Part shown: piece by piece, positions 7,284 to 16,280 of the stretch | Position numbering within the stretch: the stretch's first letter is position 1 | How the letters are laid out: every line of letters starts with the position of its first letter | Origin: JAYPWI01 sp038135065 | GTDB taxonomy: Bacteria; Actinomycetota; Acidimicrobiia; Acidimicrobiales; Poriferisodalaceae | DNA: 64,000 nt | Direction of reading: 5' to 3' | Assembly (NCBI GenBank): GCA_038135065.1 | Contig: JAYPWI010000009.1 | Coordinates: 1-64,000 of the forward strand | Notes under the pieces: model-generated | Database searches by the model: none | Told to the model about the DNA's origin: nothing | The model's input: the letters and a program-made list of their open reading frames with translations, nothing else | Made by a program: the position numbers and the translations under genes

Positions 7284-9569
7284 ATGACCCTGCGAGGAAC
7301 CCCTGTCCGACGGCGCGAGGACGAACCACTGCTGAGGGGCAGGGGACAATTCGTAGCGAACCGTCAGCTTCCCGGGATGCTCCACGCCCACTACGTGGTG
7401 TCGACGGTGGCCCACGCCCGGCTCGGCACCATCGACACCAGCGCCGCCCGAACAGCCCCGGGAGTAGTGGACGTCGTCACGGCTGCCGACCTGGACTTCG
7501 GACCACTGCCGGCCATCAACCCGGCCTTCGACCCGGCCATGGTGCGCCACCCTCTGGCCACGGACCGGGTTCGTTATGTGGGTGAGCCCATCGCCATCGT
7601 GATCGCCGAGAGTCCAGCGGCAGCCCGAGACGCCGCCGAACTGCTCGACATCGACTACGACGTCCTCGATGCGGTGGTCGATCCCGAGCAAGCGCTCGAG
7701 GGTGGTGTCACCCTGTTCGAGGGCACGGCCGAAGGGAACGTGGTCATCCGGATGGACGCCGGAGACCTAGAGGCCGATTTCTCGTCGTGTGACGTCGTGG
7801 TCGAGGTGCGTACCGTCAACAACCGACTCGCCCCGGCCGCCCTGGAGCCCCGGGTTGCCCTATCGGCGTGGGGCGACGACGGCCGCATCCATCACTACAA
7901 CGCCGGACAGGGGGTCCATCCCGTGCGGGCCGCCCTGGCGGGATCGCTGGGCGTCGAGCCGTCCGAACTCCACGTCACGTCCTCCGATGTCGGGGGCAGC
8001 TTCGGCGCCAAAGCTCGACCACACGCCGAGGAGGTGATCCTGCCCTGGTTGGCCCGGCGCCTCGAACGGCCCGTGTCGTGGGTGCCCAGCCGCAGCGACG
8101 ACATGACGGGCCTGGGCCACGGTCGAGCCCAGATCCAGTACTGCACCATCGGCGGATCACGAGATGGTCGTATCGAGGCCTACCACCTCCACATCGTGCA
8201 GGACGCCGGGGCCTATCCCTCGACGGCGGCCCAACTCCCGGCCAACGGTCGGGCCATGCTCACCGGCTGCTACGAGATCCCGAGCGTGGGGTTCAGCTCC
8301 GTGTCCGTGGTGACCAACACCACCCCGGTGGGCGCCTTCCGGGGTGCAGGACGTCCCGAGGCCGCGGCCGCCATCGAGCGGGCCGTCGACGCCTTTGCCG
8401 CCGAGATCGCCATGGATCCCGCCGAAGTACGCCGGCGGAACTTTCTCGCCCCCAGCGCATTCCCTCTCACCACCCTCACGGGCAGCCCCTACGACAGCGG
8501 GGCCTACGAGGCGAGCCTCGATGCGGCACTCCAGGCCAGCGACTACGAAGCCCTGCGGGCAGAACAGCGCAGGCGACGAGACGAGGGAGCGGGGCCCCTT
8601 CTGGGTATCGGCTTGGCCACCTATGTCGAACGGACGGCCGGCGCCGGTCGCAGCGAGTGGGGCGGGGTCGAGTTGCAACCCGGTGGCCGCATCCTGGCTC
8701 GCACAGGTTCGTGCCCCTACGGCCAGGGTCATCACACTGCGTGGGCCATGTTGATCGCCGACGCGACCGGGGTGGCCTACGACGACATCGACGTGATCCA
8801 TGGCGACACCGACCTCATTCCCACCGGGGCGGTGACCGGTGGTTCGCGTTCCGTGCAGCTGGCCGGAGCCGCCATCTGGAACGCGTCGGCGGAGCTGGTC
8901 CGCATGGCCCGCGAGGTGGCAGCCGAAGCCCTCGAAGCGGCAACCGAGGACGTCGAGCTGGACACGTCGAGTGGAAGGTTCCACGTCGTGGGCACCCCGG
9001 CCGTCGCCCTGGACTGGTCCCAGATCGCCGACCGCCTGGCATCCTCGGGCGACGTCGAGGAATCGGGACCCCGCTTACTCCACGCAGAAGAGACCTTCGA
9101 TTCCGAGGGTCCCACCTTTCCCTTCGGAACCCATGTGGCCGTGGTCGAAGTGGATCCCGACACGGGGGAGGTCACCCTGCTCCGCATGATCGCCTGTGAT
9201 GACGCAGGCACCATCCTGAATCCCCTGCTGGCCGATGGTCAGGTCCACGGCGGTCTCGCCCAGGGGGTGGCCCAAGCCCTCCTCGAGGAGGTGGTCTACG
9301 ACGAGGATGGCAACCCCCAGACCTCGAACTTCGCCGACTACCCCGTGATCTCGGCGACCGAGCTCCCCATGTTCGAGCGGGTCGTGCTAGAGACCCCGAC
9401 CCACATCAACCCGCTCGGGGCGAAAGGCATCGGCGAATCGGGAACCGTGGGAGCGACCCCAGCGGTGCAGAACGCAGTGATCGACGCCCTGGCTCACCTC
9501 GGAGTCCGTCACATCGACATGCCGACAACGCCCCAACGGGTGTGGCGGACGATGGTCGCCCACAGCTGA
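7284..9569 (+). CDS. Molybdenum hydroxylase large subunit (xanthine dehydrogenase/CoxL family)
   Basis: Molybdopterin-cytosine-dinucleotide-binding subunit of 761 residues, of the xanthine dehydrogenase / aerobic CO dehydrogenase superfamily, which hydroxylates N-heterocycles or aldehydes. An N-terminal RREDEPLLRGRGQFV segment, the GGSFGAK molybdopterin loop, and the active-site loop AFRGAGR (about 350-357) are visible. The latter resembles form II CoxL (AYRGAGR) and lacks the Cys of true CO dehydrogenase. The conserved catalytic Glu is E718 in KGIGESG. Start ATG has a good GGAGGA site 5 nt upstream. The FAD-binding medium and 2Fe-2S small subunits normally encoded alongside are absent on both sides, so the partners must be elsewhere. 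Substrate unknown. Confidence 0.9.
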   Translation: MTLRGTPVRRREDEPLLRGRGQFVANRQLPGMLHAHYVVSTVAHARLGTIDTSAARTAPGVVDVVTAADLDFGPLPAINPAFDPAMVRHPLATDRVRYVGEPIAIVIAESPAAARDAAELLDIDYDVLDAVVDPEQALEGGVTLFEGTAEGNVVIRMDAGDLEADFSSCDVVVEVRTVNNRLAPAALEPRVALSAWGDDGRIHHYNAGQGVHPVRAALAGSLGVEPSELHVTSSDVGGSFGAKARPHAEEVILPWLARRLERPVSWVPSRSDDMTGLGHGRAQIQYCTIGGSRDGRIEAYHLHIVQDAGAYPSTAAQLPANGRAMLTGCYEIPSVGFSSVSVVTNTTPVGAFRGAGRPEAAAAIERAVDAFAAEIAMDPAEVRRRNFLAPSAFPLTTLTGSPYDSGAYEASLDAALQASDYEALRAEQRRRRDEGAGPLLGIGLATYVERTAGAGRSEWGGVELQPGGRILARTGSCPYGQGHHTAWAMLIADATGVAYDDIDVIHGDTDLIPTGAVTGGSRSVQLAGAAIWNASAELVRMAREVAAEALEAATEDVELDTSSGRFHVVGTPAVALDWSQIADRLASSGDVEESGPRLLHAEETFDSEGPTFPFGTHVAVVEVDPDTGEVTLLRMIACDDAGTILNPLLADGQVHGGLAQGVAQALLEEVVYDEDGNPQTSNFADYPVISATELPMFERVVLETPTHINPLGAKGIGESGTVGATPAVQNAVIDALAHLGVRHIDMPTTPQRVWRTMVAHS

Positions 9570-9585
9570 TCACCTCCGGCCGAAC

Positions 9586-10326
9586 TCAGCACACTCCGGT
9601 GGCGTGCAACTGCACGGCCCGAGCCAGGAGCCGGAAGAGCGGCTCCTTGGTCGCGTCGAGCATGGCCCAGATCTCCTCGTGGCTGATGGCGCCCTCGACC
9701 GTTCCGGCGGCCGGGTTCGAGACCACGGCCACCGAGGCATACGTGAGGCCGGCCTCGCGGGCCAGGGCCACTTCGGGGTAACCCGTCATCCCCACCACAT
9801 CGGCACCCAGGGTCACGTACATGGCGATCTCGGCCGGGGTCTCGAAGCGGGGTCCGTTGGTACAGACGTAGGTGGCCCCGTCTGCGAGATCGATGCCCTC
9901 GAGCTGCGCCGCGTGGGTGAGCAGGGCCCGCAACCCGGGGTCGTACACGTCGGTCATGTCGGTGTGGTTGACCTCACCGGGGCCGTCGAAGAAGGTGCAG
10001 TCCCGCCCGGTGGTGAACTCGATGAAATCATCGACGAGCACGAAACTTCCCGGACCGCGGTCCGCCATCATCGACCCCACGACATTGACCGCGAACACGG
10101 CCTCCACACCCAGGTCCCGCAGGGCGGCCACATTGGCCCGGTAGTTGATAGCAGCCGGCTGGATGGAATGGTCGCCGCCGTGACGGGCGACGAAGGCGAT
10201 CTCGACACCGTGCCAGCGGCCGGTCAGGACCCGGGCATCCCCCCAGCGGGTCGTCACCGTCCGTTCGGAGCGTCCCATCAAGCCTGGGAGGTCGTAGTAG
10301 CCGGTGCCAGCGATGATCCCGATCAT
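9586..10326 (-). CDS. Probable S-methyl-5'-thioinosine phosphorylase (MTAP/PNP family)
   Basis: Nucleoside phosphorylase of 246 residues, PNP family 2. It carries IIAGTGYYDL at the N-terminus (phosphate-binding strand), the RHGGDHSI loop, NGPRFETPAEI (purine and ribose site) and GMTGYPEVALAREAG. In 6-aminopurine-specific MTA phosphorylases the later loop carries Asp (TDYDC); here it is VVSNPAAG with N204, as in 6-oxopurine enzymes. Together with the methylthioadenosine deaminase gene 28 bp upstream this suggests the substrate is S-methyl-5'-thioinosine, giving hypoxanthine and methylthioribose-1-phosphate. Specificity is inference; MTA phosphorylase is the alternative. Confidence 0.85.
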   Translation of the reverse strand: MIGIIAGTGYYDLPGLMGRSERTVTTRWGDARVLTGRWHGVEIAFVARHGGDHSIQPAAINYRANVAALRDLGVEAVFAVNVVGSMMADRGPGSFVLVDDFIEFTTGRDCTFFDGPGEVNHTDMTDVYDPGLRALLTHAAQLEGIDLADGATYVCTNGPRFETPAEIAMYVTLGADVVGMTGYPEVALAREAGLTYASVAVVSNPAAGTVEGAISHEEIWAMLDATKEPLFRLLARAVQLHATGVC

Positions 10327-10354
10327 CGGTTCATGGTCCCACGTCGGAGGCAGC

Positions 10355-11689
10355 TCAGGTGCCCGATGCCCTCGCCAGGCGCCGTCCCCGCTCGTGACCC
10401 TCGGCCACTGCGCGCTCCATGTCGATGGTCAGGCACTGCCCATCTTCGACCACCCGAGCACCGTCGACCCACACATCGGTCACGTGGCGGGCCCCCGCCG
10501 ACCAGGCCAGGTGGGCGACGAGTTCTTCGGGGCGGGTCACGGGGACGAAGGCGGGATCCTCGATGTCGAGACGGATCATGTCGGCCCTCTGACCGGCGGC
10601 GAGGCGACCGACGCCGTCCAGTCCGAGTGCGGTCGCCCCACCATGGGTTGCCATGGCCAGGGTGTCAGCGGGCCCCAGGGCGGCCGCATCAAGACGACTG
10701 ACCCGGGCCAGCATGGGGGCCATTCGGAGCTCCTGCCACAGGTCGAGGGCGTCATTGGATGCCGGCCCATCGGTGGCCAGACCGACGGTCACCCCAGCGG
10801 CCAGCAACTCGGGCACCCGGGCGACCCCCGACCCCAGCTTCATGTTGCTCATCGGACAGTGGGCGACAGCCACCCCGTGCTCGGCCACCAGGCGCAGATC
10901 CTCGTCGTCGAGCCACACCGCATGGGCGGCGAGAACCCGACCATCGAACACCCCGGCCTCGGCCAGCAAGCGTGTGGTGGAGGTCCCACCATGGGCCGCC
11001 TCGAGGTCCCTGCCTTCATCCCTGGTCTCCACGAGATGCAGGTGCAGCAAGGCATCGATGTCCTGCGCCGCAGCGGCGATCTCTGCGCATCGATCGATGC
11101 CGAGGTCATACGCGCTGTGGGGGGCCAGGCCGACCGTGACCGTGCCGTCGGGATCGTGGTGGGTCCGGTGGAAGGCGACCAGTTCGTCGAGTCGTGCCTG
11201 TGACGTACCGAAGTCGCCACCGTGGAGGGCCGAGATCATGGCTGGTGTCATCACCAGGCGAATCCCGGCGTCCCGTGCCCCCTCGAGGACGGCCTCCTCG
11301 AACAGGTACATCTCGCACGTCGTCGTGATACCGCAGCGCAGCATCTCTGCCGCCCCGAGTCGCATGCCCCACGCGACATCCTCGGGGGCCATCTGACCCT
11401 CACGGGGCCACATCACTTCGGTCAACCACCGCATGAGGGGGAGCCCGTCGCCGGCCCCACGGACCAGGGACATGGGGGTGTGGGCGTGGGTGTTGACCAG
11501 GCCCGGCATGGCCAGTCCCCCCAGACGCACCGTGCGGTCCGGCCTGCGCGGTGCATCCTCGGGCTGCCCGACGTAGACGATGCGCCCCTGGGACACCTCC
11601 ACCACCGCGCCGTCGAGCACCGACAGGTCAGGGTCCATGGGAACCACGACATCGAAGCAATACCGGACGACCTCGTCGGCGTCGCTCAC
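10355..11689 (-). CDS. mtaD: 5-methylthioadenosine/S-adenosylhomocysteine deaminase
   Basis: Zinc amidohydrolase of 444 residues that deaminates methylthioadenosine (and S-adenosylhomocysteine) to the inosine form. Metal-site motifs are visible: NTHAH (H68, H70), the LHLHLVE histidine, the H of HAVWL and HCPMSNMKLGSG, and the Asp in ATDGPASND. C-terminal ARHVTDVWVDGARVVEDG is the usual TRZ/ATZ-type tail. Start is the GTG at 11689, whose GTGA overlaps the stop of the upstream FAD monooxygenase gene by 4 bp. The following gene is a nucleoside phosphorylase whose specificity loop fits the product of this reaction, so the two probably salvage methylthioadenosine from polyamine or SAM metabolism. 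Confidence 0.9.
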   Translation of the reverse strand: MSDADEVVRYCFDVVVPMDPDLSVLDGAVVEVSQGRIVYVGQPEDAPRRPDRTVRLGGLAMPGLVNTHAHTPMSLVRGAGDGLPLMRWLTEVMWPREGQMAPEDVAWGMRLGAAEMLRCGITTTCEMYLFEEAVLEGARDAGIRLVMTPAMISALHGGDFGTSQARLDELVAFHRTHHDPDGTVTVGLAPHSAYDLGIDRCAEIAAAAQDIDALLHLHLVETRDEGRDLEAAHGGTSTTRLLAEAGVFDGRVLAAHAVWLDDEDLRLVAEHGVAVAHCPMSNMKLGSGVARVPELLAAGVTVGLATDGPASNDALDLWQELRMAPMLARVSRLDAAALGPADTLAMATHGGATALGLDGVGRLAAGQRADMIRLDIEDPAFVPVTRPEELVAHLAWSAGARHVTDVWVDGARVVEDGQCLTIDMERAVAEGHERGRRLARASGT

Positions 11690-13281
11690 CGATCTACCCC
11701 CAGGATCCGGGCTGCGGCTCCGACCACCTCGGCGGGGGTCGGGTTCGCCCCTCTCCATCCCACGTGGCCGTCCGGGCGAACGACGAGCACCTGTCCCTCC
11801 TCGAGGCCGACAGCAGCCGCCACCGAACTGGACAAGGGGCATCCCGCAAGGGCAACCCCAGCCTGATGGCCGAGGTTCACGACGCCCTCGAGCATCACCG
11901 GGTCGACCGCCATGGCCACCAATCCCCGACCGACCAGGTCGAGGGTGCTCTTCCCACCCCCGTCATCCGTCCAGGCATGGGGAAGGCGATGGCCGGGACG
12001 GCAGGTGGGCACGTAGTCGATGACCGGGTCCTGCGGTGCCGGTGCCGGGGTCCCGTCGGGGACGACGGCGCCCTCGTCGTAATGGAACCCCAACTCCATC
12101 CCGGTGAAGTTGCCATAGCGGGTGGTACGACCCACCTCGGCGGCTGCATCGCCGCCCGCCAGGGCCATCTCGGTGATCCGGCCGACCATGCGGCTGTTGT
12201 CCAGGCTGCGCGCGGCGTTGTAGGCCGCGACGGGACGCCGCTCGGTCTCGTAGGTGTCGAGCAGCATGTCCCCGGCCTCGCCCCGGAGCACGGCGCCCAG
12301 CTTCCAGGCCAGATTGTGGGCGTCCTGGATGCCGGTATTGGCCCCGAAACCTCCGGTCGGGGGTAGTTGGTGCACGGCGTCGCCAGCCAGAAGACACCGT
12401 CCCACCCGATAGTGGTCGGCCACCGTGGCGTTCATGGTCCACGTCCCCACCGACAGGATCTCCACCTCGCGTTCGGGGTCGCCGGCCGCCTGGCGCACCC
12501 ACTCCACGCACCGGTCGGTGGGGTAGGCCTCGAGCGGGTCACCCTCCTCCAGGTGGGTGATCTGACAGAGCCAGCGGTCCCCTCCGTCGAGGGGCTGGAA
12601 CACACCCCGGGGTTCGGTGGTGAAGAACAGCACCGCAGGACGATGGGCAACCAGATCGGACAGATCGGCTCGGAAGTAGACGTTGACGAAGCGGGCCATG
12701 CCGGCTCGTCCCTCGAGTTGGAGACCGAGGCCCTGACGGACCGGGCTGTTCCAGCCATCGCAGCCCACCAGGTAGCGGGTGCGGATCACCTCGACCGGCC
12801 CGTCAACGGGACGCAGGGAGACTTCGACGTGATCACCCTGGTCCACGAAGGCGTCGAGGCTCACCCCGAACCGCAGCGAGCCCGGCGCCAGCTCCTCCGC
12901 TCGCTTCCGCCACACGGGTTCGTAGACGTCCTGACTCGACAGGTGCGGCACCACCGGACTGAGGTCGTCGCCCACCCCCACGAAACCACCGGTGGTCATG
13001 CGTCCGATCTCGGGACTGGCCAGATCCTTGCAGTACGCAATCGACGAACACCATCCCGGACCCAGCGCGATGTCATCCATGGCGTCATCGACACCCCAGG
13101 CTCGGACGATCTCCATCGTCCTGGTGTTGAGGTTCCGGGCCTTGGGGTGGAAGGTCGTCGACGGGTGCCGTTCCACCAACAGGTGATCGACCCCTTGCAG
13201 AGACAGCATCAGGGAAAGGGACAGGCCCACCGGCCCGCCACCGACGATGACGACATCGGTGTCGATCCGATCTTCGGCCAT
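11686..13281 (-). CDS. FAD-dependent aromatic monooxygenase (MhpA/PheA-like)
   Basis: Flavoprotein hydroxylase of 531 residues, group A type. The N-terminal dinucleotide fold GGGPVG lies at 14-19, the mid DG motif reads VGCDGWNS, and the second FAD motif GDAVHQLPPTGGFGANTGIQDAHNLAWK is intact. A thioredoxin-like C-terminal region follows, as in phenol and hydroxyphenylpropionate hydroxylases, ending in GHVGWRGANPTP. It probably hydroxylates a phenolic or polyketide-like substrate using NAD(P)H and O2; the substrate is not deducible. The ATG has GGAGGG next to it and TAGCGT (13288-13293) ending 6 nt upstream, so a leaderless or nearly leaderless transcript is likely. It heads the operon with the deaminase and phosphorylase genes, an unexplained association. 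Confidence 0.9.
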   Translation of the reverse strand: MAEDRIDTDVVIVGGGPVGLSLSLMLSLQGVDHLLVERHPSTTFHPKARNLNTRTMEIVRAWGVDDAMDDIALGPGWCSSIAYCKDLASPEIGRMTTGGFVGVGDDLSPVVPHLSSQDVYEPVWRKRAEELAPGSLRFGVSLDAFVDQGDHVEVSLRPVDGPVEVIRTRYLVGCDGWNSPVRQGLGLQLEGRAGMARFVNVYFRADLSDLVAHRPAVLFFTTEPRGVFQPLDGGDRWLCQITHLEEGDPLEAYPTDRCVEWVRQAAGDPEREVEILSVGTWTMNATVADHYRVGRCLLAGDAVHQLPPTGGFGANTGIQDAHNLAWKLGAVLRGEAGDMLLDTYETERRPVAAYNAARSLDNSRMVGRITEMALAGGDAAAEVGRTTRYGNFTGMELGFHYDEGAVVPDGTPAPAPQDPVIDYVPTCRPGHRLPHAWTDDGGGKSTLDLVGRGLVAMAVDPVMLEGVVNLGHQAGVALAGCPLSSSVAAAVGLEEGQVLVVRPDGHVGWRGANPTPAEVVGAAARILGVDR

Positions 13282-13358
13282 CCCTCCACGCTACGCCGCA
13301 GGGCGTTCCCACGTCGCCCCAGCCGTCCAGCCTGCGCTGTGGCAAACTCACCGCTGCC

Positions 13359-14327
13359 ATGGGACTGTTCCTCCAGCGCACCTTCGACTCACTGTCCAAC
13401 GGGTCGGCCTATGCCGCGATCGCCGTCGCCATCTCGATGGTGTTCCGCTCCACCGGGGTGCTCAACCTGGCCCAAGGCCAGTTGGCCATGTTCTCCACGT
13501 ACATCGCCGTCCTGTTCGCCACCACCATCGGCCCCGGGGCGGTCCCCCACCTTCCCCAGCGCCCCATGGCCTTCTCCAACTGGGTCGACGACTTCGGGAC
13601 CCCATGGCCGATCTGGGCATCGATCCTCGGCGCCATCGTCGTGTCCATGGTGATCGGAGCCGCCATCGAGCGCTTCCTCATCCGGCCACTGGGCGAGAAG
13701 GACCCCGTGCCCGCCATCGGGGCCACCCTCGGCCTGTACCTCTTGATCGAGACCTTCGTGCGAAAGTACTGGGGCGGCCAGACCCGTTTCCTTGGCTCGC
13801 CCTTCCCCGACGAGCCCTCCGACCGCTTCGACATCGCAGGCGCTCGCTTGTGGTTCGACACCATCGGCATCACCGTCACCATGCTCGCCGCCTTGGCACT
13901 GTTGGCCCTACTACAACGGCGGACCAAGCTGGGGTTGGCCTTCCGTGCCGTGACATCCAACCGGGTGACGTCGGAACTGGTCGGCATCAGGGTCAACAGG
14001 GTGATCATGATCGGTTGGGCCCTGGCCGCCGCGGTGGGAGCACTGGCCGGCGCCCTGATTGCGGGCAAGATCAACGTGCGTCCCGACATGATGGGACGGA
14101 TGTTCGTCTTCGGTCTGGCCGCGGCGACCCTGGGCGGCCTCCGCAGCCCGGCCCTCGCCTTCGTCGGGGGCTATCTCTTCGCTTTCGCCGAGACCATGAT
14201 GGGCGGTTACGTGGGCTTCATCGACAGCCAGGTGACCCTGGTGTGGGCCCTCGCCGTGCTGATCGTGATCCTGTCCATCAGACCCTCCGGGCTGCTGGCC
14301 CCGACCGGATACGAGCGAACCGCATGA
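13359..14327 (+). CDS. livH: Branched-chain amino acid ABC transporter permease, LivH type
   Basis: Integral membrane permease of 322 residues of the LivH (BPD_transp_2) family, with about eight hydrophobic segments. Seen: GLFLQRTFDSLSNGSAYAAI at the N-terminus and the STGVLNLAQGQLAMFS signature of LivH after the first helices. A conserved cytoplasmic loop AFRAVTSNRVTSELVGIRVNRV contacts the ATPase, and ATLGGLRSPALAFVGGYLF lies near the end. It overlaps livM by ATGA, so the two are co-translated. No ATPase (livG/livF) or binding-protein gene is adjacent, so these must be supplied from elsewhere. The cargo could be amino acids, amides, urea or aromatic acids. Confidence 0.92.
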   Translation: MGLFLQRTFDSLSNGSAYAAIAVAISMVFRSTGVLNLAQGQLAMFSTYIAVLFATTIGPGAVPHLPQRPMAFSNWVDDFGTPWPIWASILGAIVVSMVIGAAIERFLIRPLGEKDPVPAIGATLGLYLLIETFVRKYWGGQTRFLGSPFPDEPSDRFDIAGARLWFDTIGITVTMLAALALLALLQRRTKLGLAFRAVTSNRVTSELVGIRVNRVIMIGWALAAAVGALAGALIAGKINVRPDMMGRMFVFGLAAATLGGLRSPALAFVGGYLFAFAETMMGGYVGFIDSQVTLVWALAVLIVILSIRPSGLLAPTGYERTA

Positions 14328-15340
14328 CGGCCCCATGGGATCCTCCCCCGGTTCGCCGCTGGCCGCAGGTCGCAGGCATCGTGGTGCTCGGCCTGCTGGC
14401 CGTCATCGTCCCCCTGCGGTCCACCTCCATCTTCACCACCGACCTCACCCAGCTCACTGCCCTGGTGCTCGCCTTCGCCGGGCTGAACCTGCTCACCCAC
14501 CACCTTGGCCTGCTGAGCCTCGGCCAGGGAGCCTTCGTCGGCCTGGGTTCGGCCTGTGCCCTGCATTCGGTCAACGACTTCGGTCTCCCGCCGATGCTCA
14601 TGCCCCTGGTCGGCCTCGTGTTCGGGTTCGCAGTGGGAGCCATCATCGCCGTCCCTGCCCTTCGCCTCCCCAAGGCGTACCTGGCCCTGCTCACCCTGTC
14701 CCTGGCCGTTGCCTTTCCGATCGTGCTCCGTCAGATCGACGGTCCACTGCCCGTCACCCTCGATGGCGAGTTCATCGCTCCGTCGTGGACGGGCATCGCC
14801 CCCAAGGACGAACACCTGTGGGAATACGGCATCGTGCTGGCTTGGACCCTGGTCACCCTGTTCGTCCTCCACCGAACCCTGGCCGGACCACTGGGCAGGG
14901 CCTTCGTGGCCAGCCGCGACAACCCTCAGGCGGCGGCGGCGTTCGGTATCCCCGTGTATCGACTCCGTCTCCTCGGTGTCGCAACGAGCGGGGCGCTCGC
15001 CGGGTTGGCGGGCGGCTTGTTGGTGATCCCCGTCAACTTCACGGACGGCCCGCTGTACCAGTCCGAGAACTCGATCAAGATGTTCGCCCTGGCCATGGCC
15101 TTCGGTGGCCAGCGCCTGCTGTACGCCCTCCCTGCGTCAGTGATGTTCGTCCTGTTGCCCGTGTGGATCGACGACCGCAACGGCTGGCGCACGGCGACCG
15201 GTTTGGACGGCATCGTGAAGTCCGAGGCCTTCATCTACGCAGTTCTGCTGCTGCTGACGGCCTACCTCACCGGGGGCAGGGGCTTTGCCCAGGTCTTCGA
15301 ACGTCGACGCCGGCGTCAGCCAGCCGGCGGGGTGATCTGA
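14324..15340 (+). CDS. livM: Branched-chain amino acid ABC transporter permease, LivM type
   Basis: Second permease of the pair, 338 residues, about nine membrane segments. The signature GLLSLGQGAFVGLGSACALH of the LivM family is present, as are the ATPase-contact loop GPLGRAFVASRDNPQAAAAFGIPV and ALAGLAGGLLVIPVNF. The start ATG at 14324 overlaps the livH stop as ATGA. The frame is open upstream, but that part lies opposite or inside livH and is not coding in this frame. With livH it would form the heterodimeric channel of a HAAT-family importer whose other components are not in this window. The next gene is convergent, only 1 bp after the stop. Confidence 0.92.
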   Translation: MTAPWDPPPVRRWPQVAGIVVLGLLAVIVPLRSTSIFTTDLTQLTALVLAFAGLNLLTHHLGLLSLGQGAFVGLGSACALHSVNDFGLPPMLMPLVGLVFGFAVGAIIAVPALRLPKAYLALLTLSLAVAFPIVLRQIDGPLPVTLDGEFIAPSWTGIAPKDEHLWEYGIVLAWTLVTLFVLHRTLAGPLGRAFVASRDNPQAAAAFGIPVYRLRLLGVATSGALAGLAGGLLVIPVNFTDGPLYQSENSIKMFALAMAFGGQRLLYALPASVMFVLLPVWIDDRNGWRTATGLDGIVKSEAFIYAVLLLLTAYLTGGRGFAQVFERRRRRQPAGGVI

Positions 15341-15341
15341 C

Positions 15342-16166
15342 TCAGCCCAGGAACCAGTCAGCTGGTTGGCTGCTGCGACCTGCATAGAGACGGGATTGGA
15401 AGCGTTGCATGCCGACGATCCAGCGGTCGATGTCATCGGCCTTGCGTTCCCGGTAGGTCTGCACCTCGGGATGAGGGAGCACGAGGAACCGCTCCTCGTC
15501 CATGCACTCGATCACCGTCTGGGCCAACTCGTGGGGCTGCAACACCCCGTCACCGGCCGCCGCACCCGCTGAGCCCTCCTCGCCCATACCGTCGGGGCTG
15601 TTCGTCAGGATGTTGGTGGCCACTGCCTGGGGACACAGCATCGACACCCGGATGCCCCGCTCTCCGTAGGTGATGGCCAGGAACTCCCCCAGCGAGACAG
15701 CCGCCGCCTTGGTCACTGCGTACTGCATCGAGCCGAGCTGGGTGAGGAGACCGGCAGCCGACGCAGTGTTGAGCAGATAGCCACCCCCGTTGGCCACCAT
15801 GGCGGGAACCACTGCTCTAGCGGCGTAGATGTGGCTCATCACGTGAACCTCCCACATCCGCTGGATCTCCTCGTTGGCCACCTCCAATCCGCCACCCGAT
15901 GCGTACCCGGCGTTGGACACCATGACATCGACCCGACCGTGCGCGTCGATGGTGTCGTTGACCAGGGCGGCGATGGCCGCTTCGTCCGTCACGTCACACC
16001 CCACCGCGGTTCCTCCGACCCGCTCTGCCACTTGCCGGGCCCCGTCGAGGTCTCGGTCCACCACCACGAGACCGCTCGCCCCTTCTGCGTGGAAGCGCTC
16101 GATGAGGGCCTCGCCGATGCCACTCGCCCCCCCGGTCACGATGGCTACCTTGTCCTTGAGCTTCAC
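15342..16166 (-). CDS. SDR-family oxidoreductase
   Basis: Classical short-chain dehydrogenase/reductase, 274 residues. The cofactor motif TGGASGIGE lies near residues 10-18, the NNAG-equivalent reads SNAGY, catalytic Ser is in NTASAAG and the pair Y-x3-K is in MQYAVTKAAA. The charged residue after the second strand (VVDRDLDG) suggests NAD rather than NADP, and a C-terminal extension (EVQTYRERKADDIDRWIVG) resembles SDRs acting on bulky lipid-like alcohols. Start GTG at 16166 follows a GGGGGTG site; the open frame upstream is not conserved-looking sequence. It is convergent with livM and divergent from the saccharopine-dehydrogenase-like gene. Substrate unknown. Confidence 0.87.
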   Translation of the reverse strand: MKLKDKVAIVTGGASGIGEALIERFHAEGASGLVVVDRDLDGARQVAERVGGTAVGCDVTDEAAIAALVNDTIDAHGRVDVMVSNAGYASGGGLEVANEEIQRMWEVHVMSHIYAARAVVPAMVANGGGYLLNTASAAGLLTQLGSMQYAVTKAAAVSLGEFLAITYGERGIRVSMLCPQAVATNILTNSPDGMGEEGSAGAAAGDGVLQPHELAQTVIECMDEERFLVLPHPEVQTYRERKADDIDRWIVGMQRFQSRLYAGRSSQPADWFLG

Positions 16167-16280
16167 GACACCCCCTGGGTCCTTCGTTCGAGCAGCGTAG
16201 TTGGCATACCGCGCCGGACAGCCCGAGGCGCAGCACGAACAGCATGGGCGTGGAAAGATTTCCCTCGAACGAGGAGCAGC

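Noticed and set aside
12367..13653. 428-codon frame opposite the monooxygenase and into livH
   Set aside because: Crosses from one gene to another and has no family motif; both real genes are clear.
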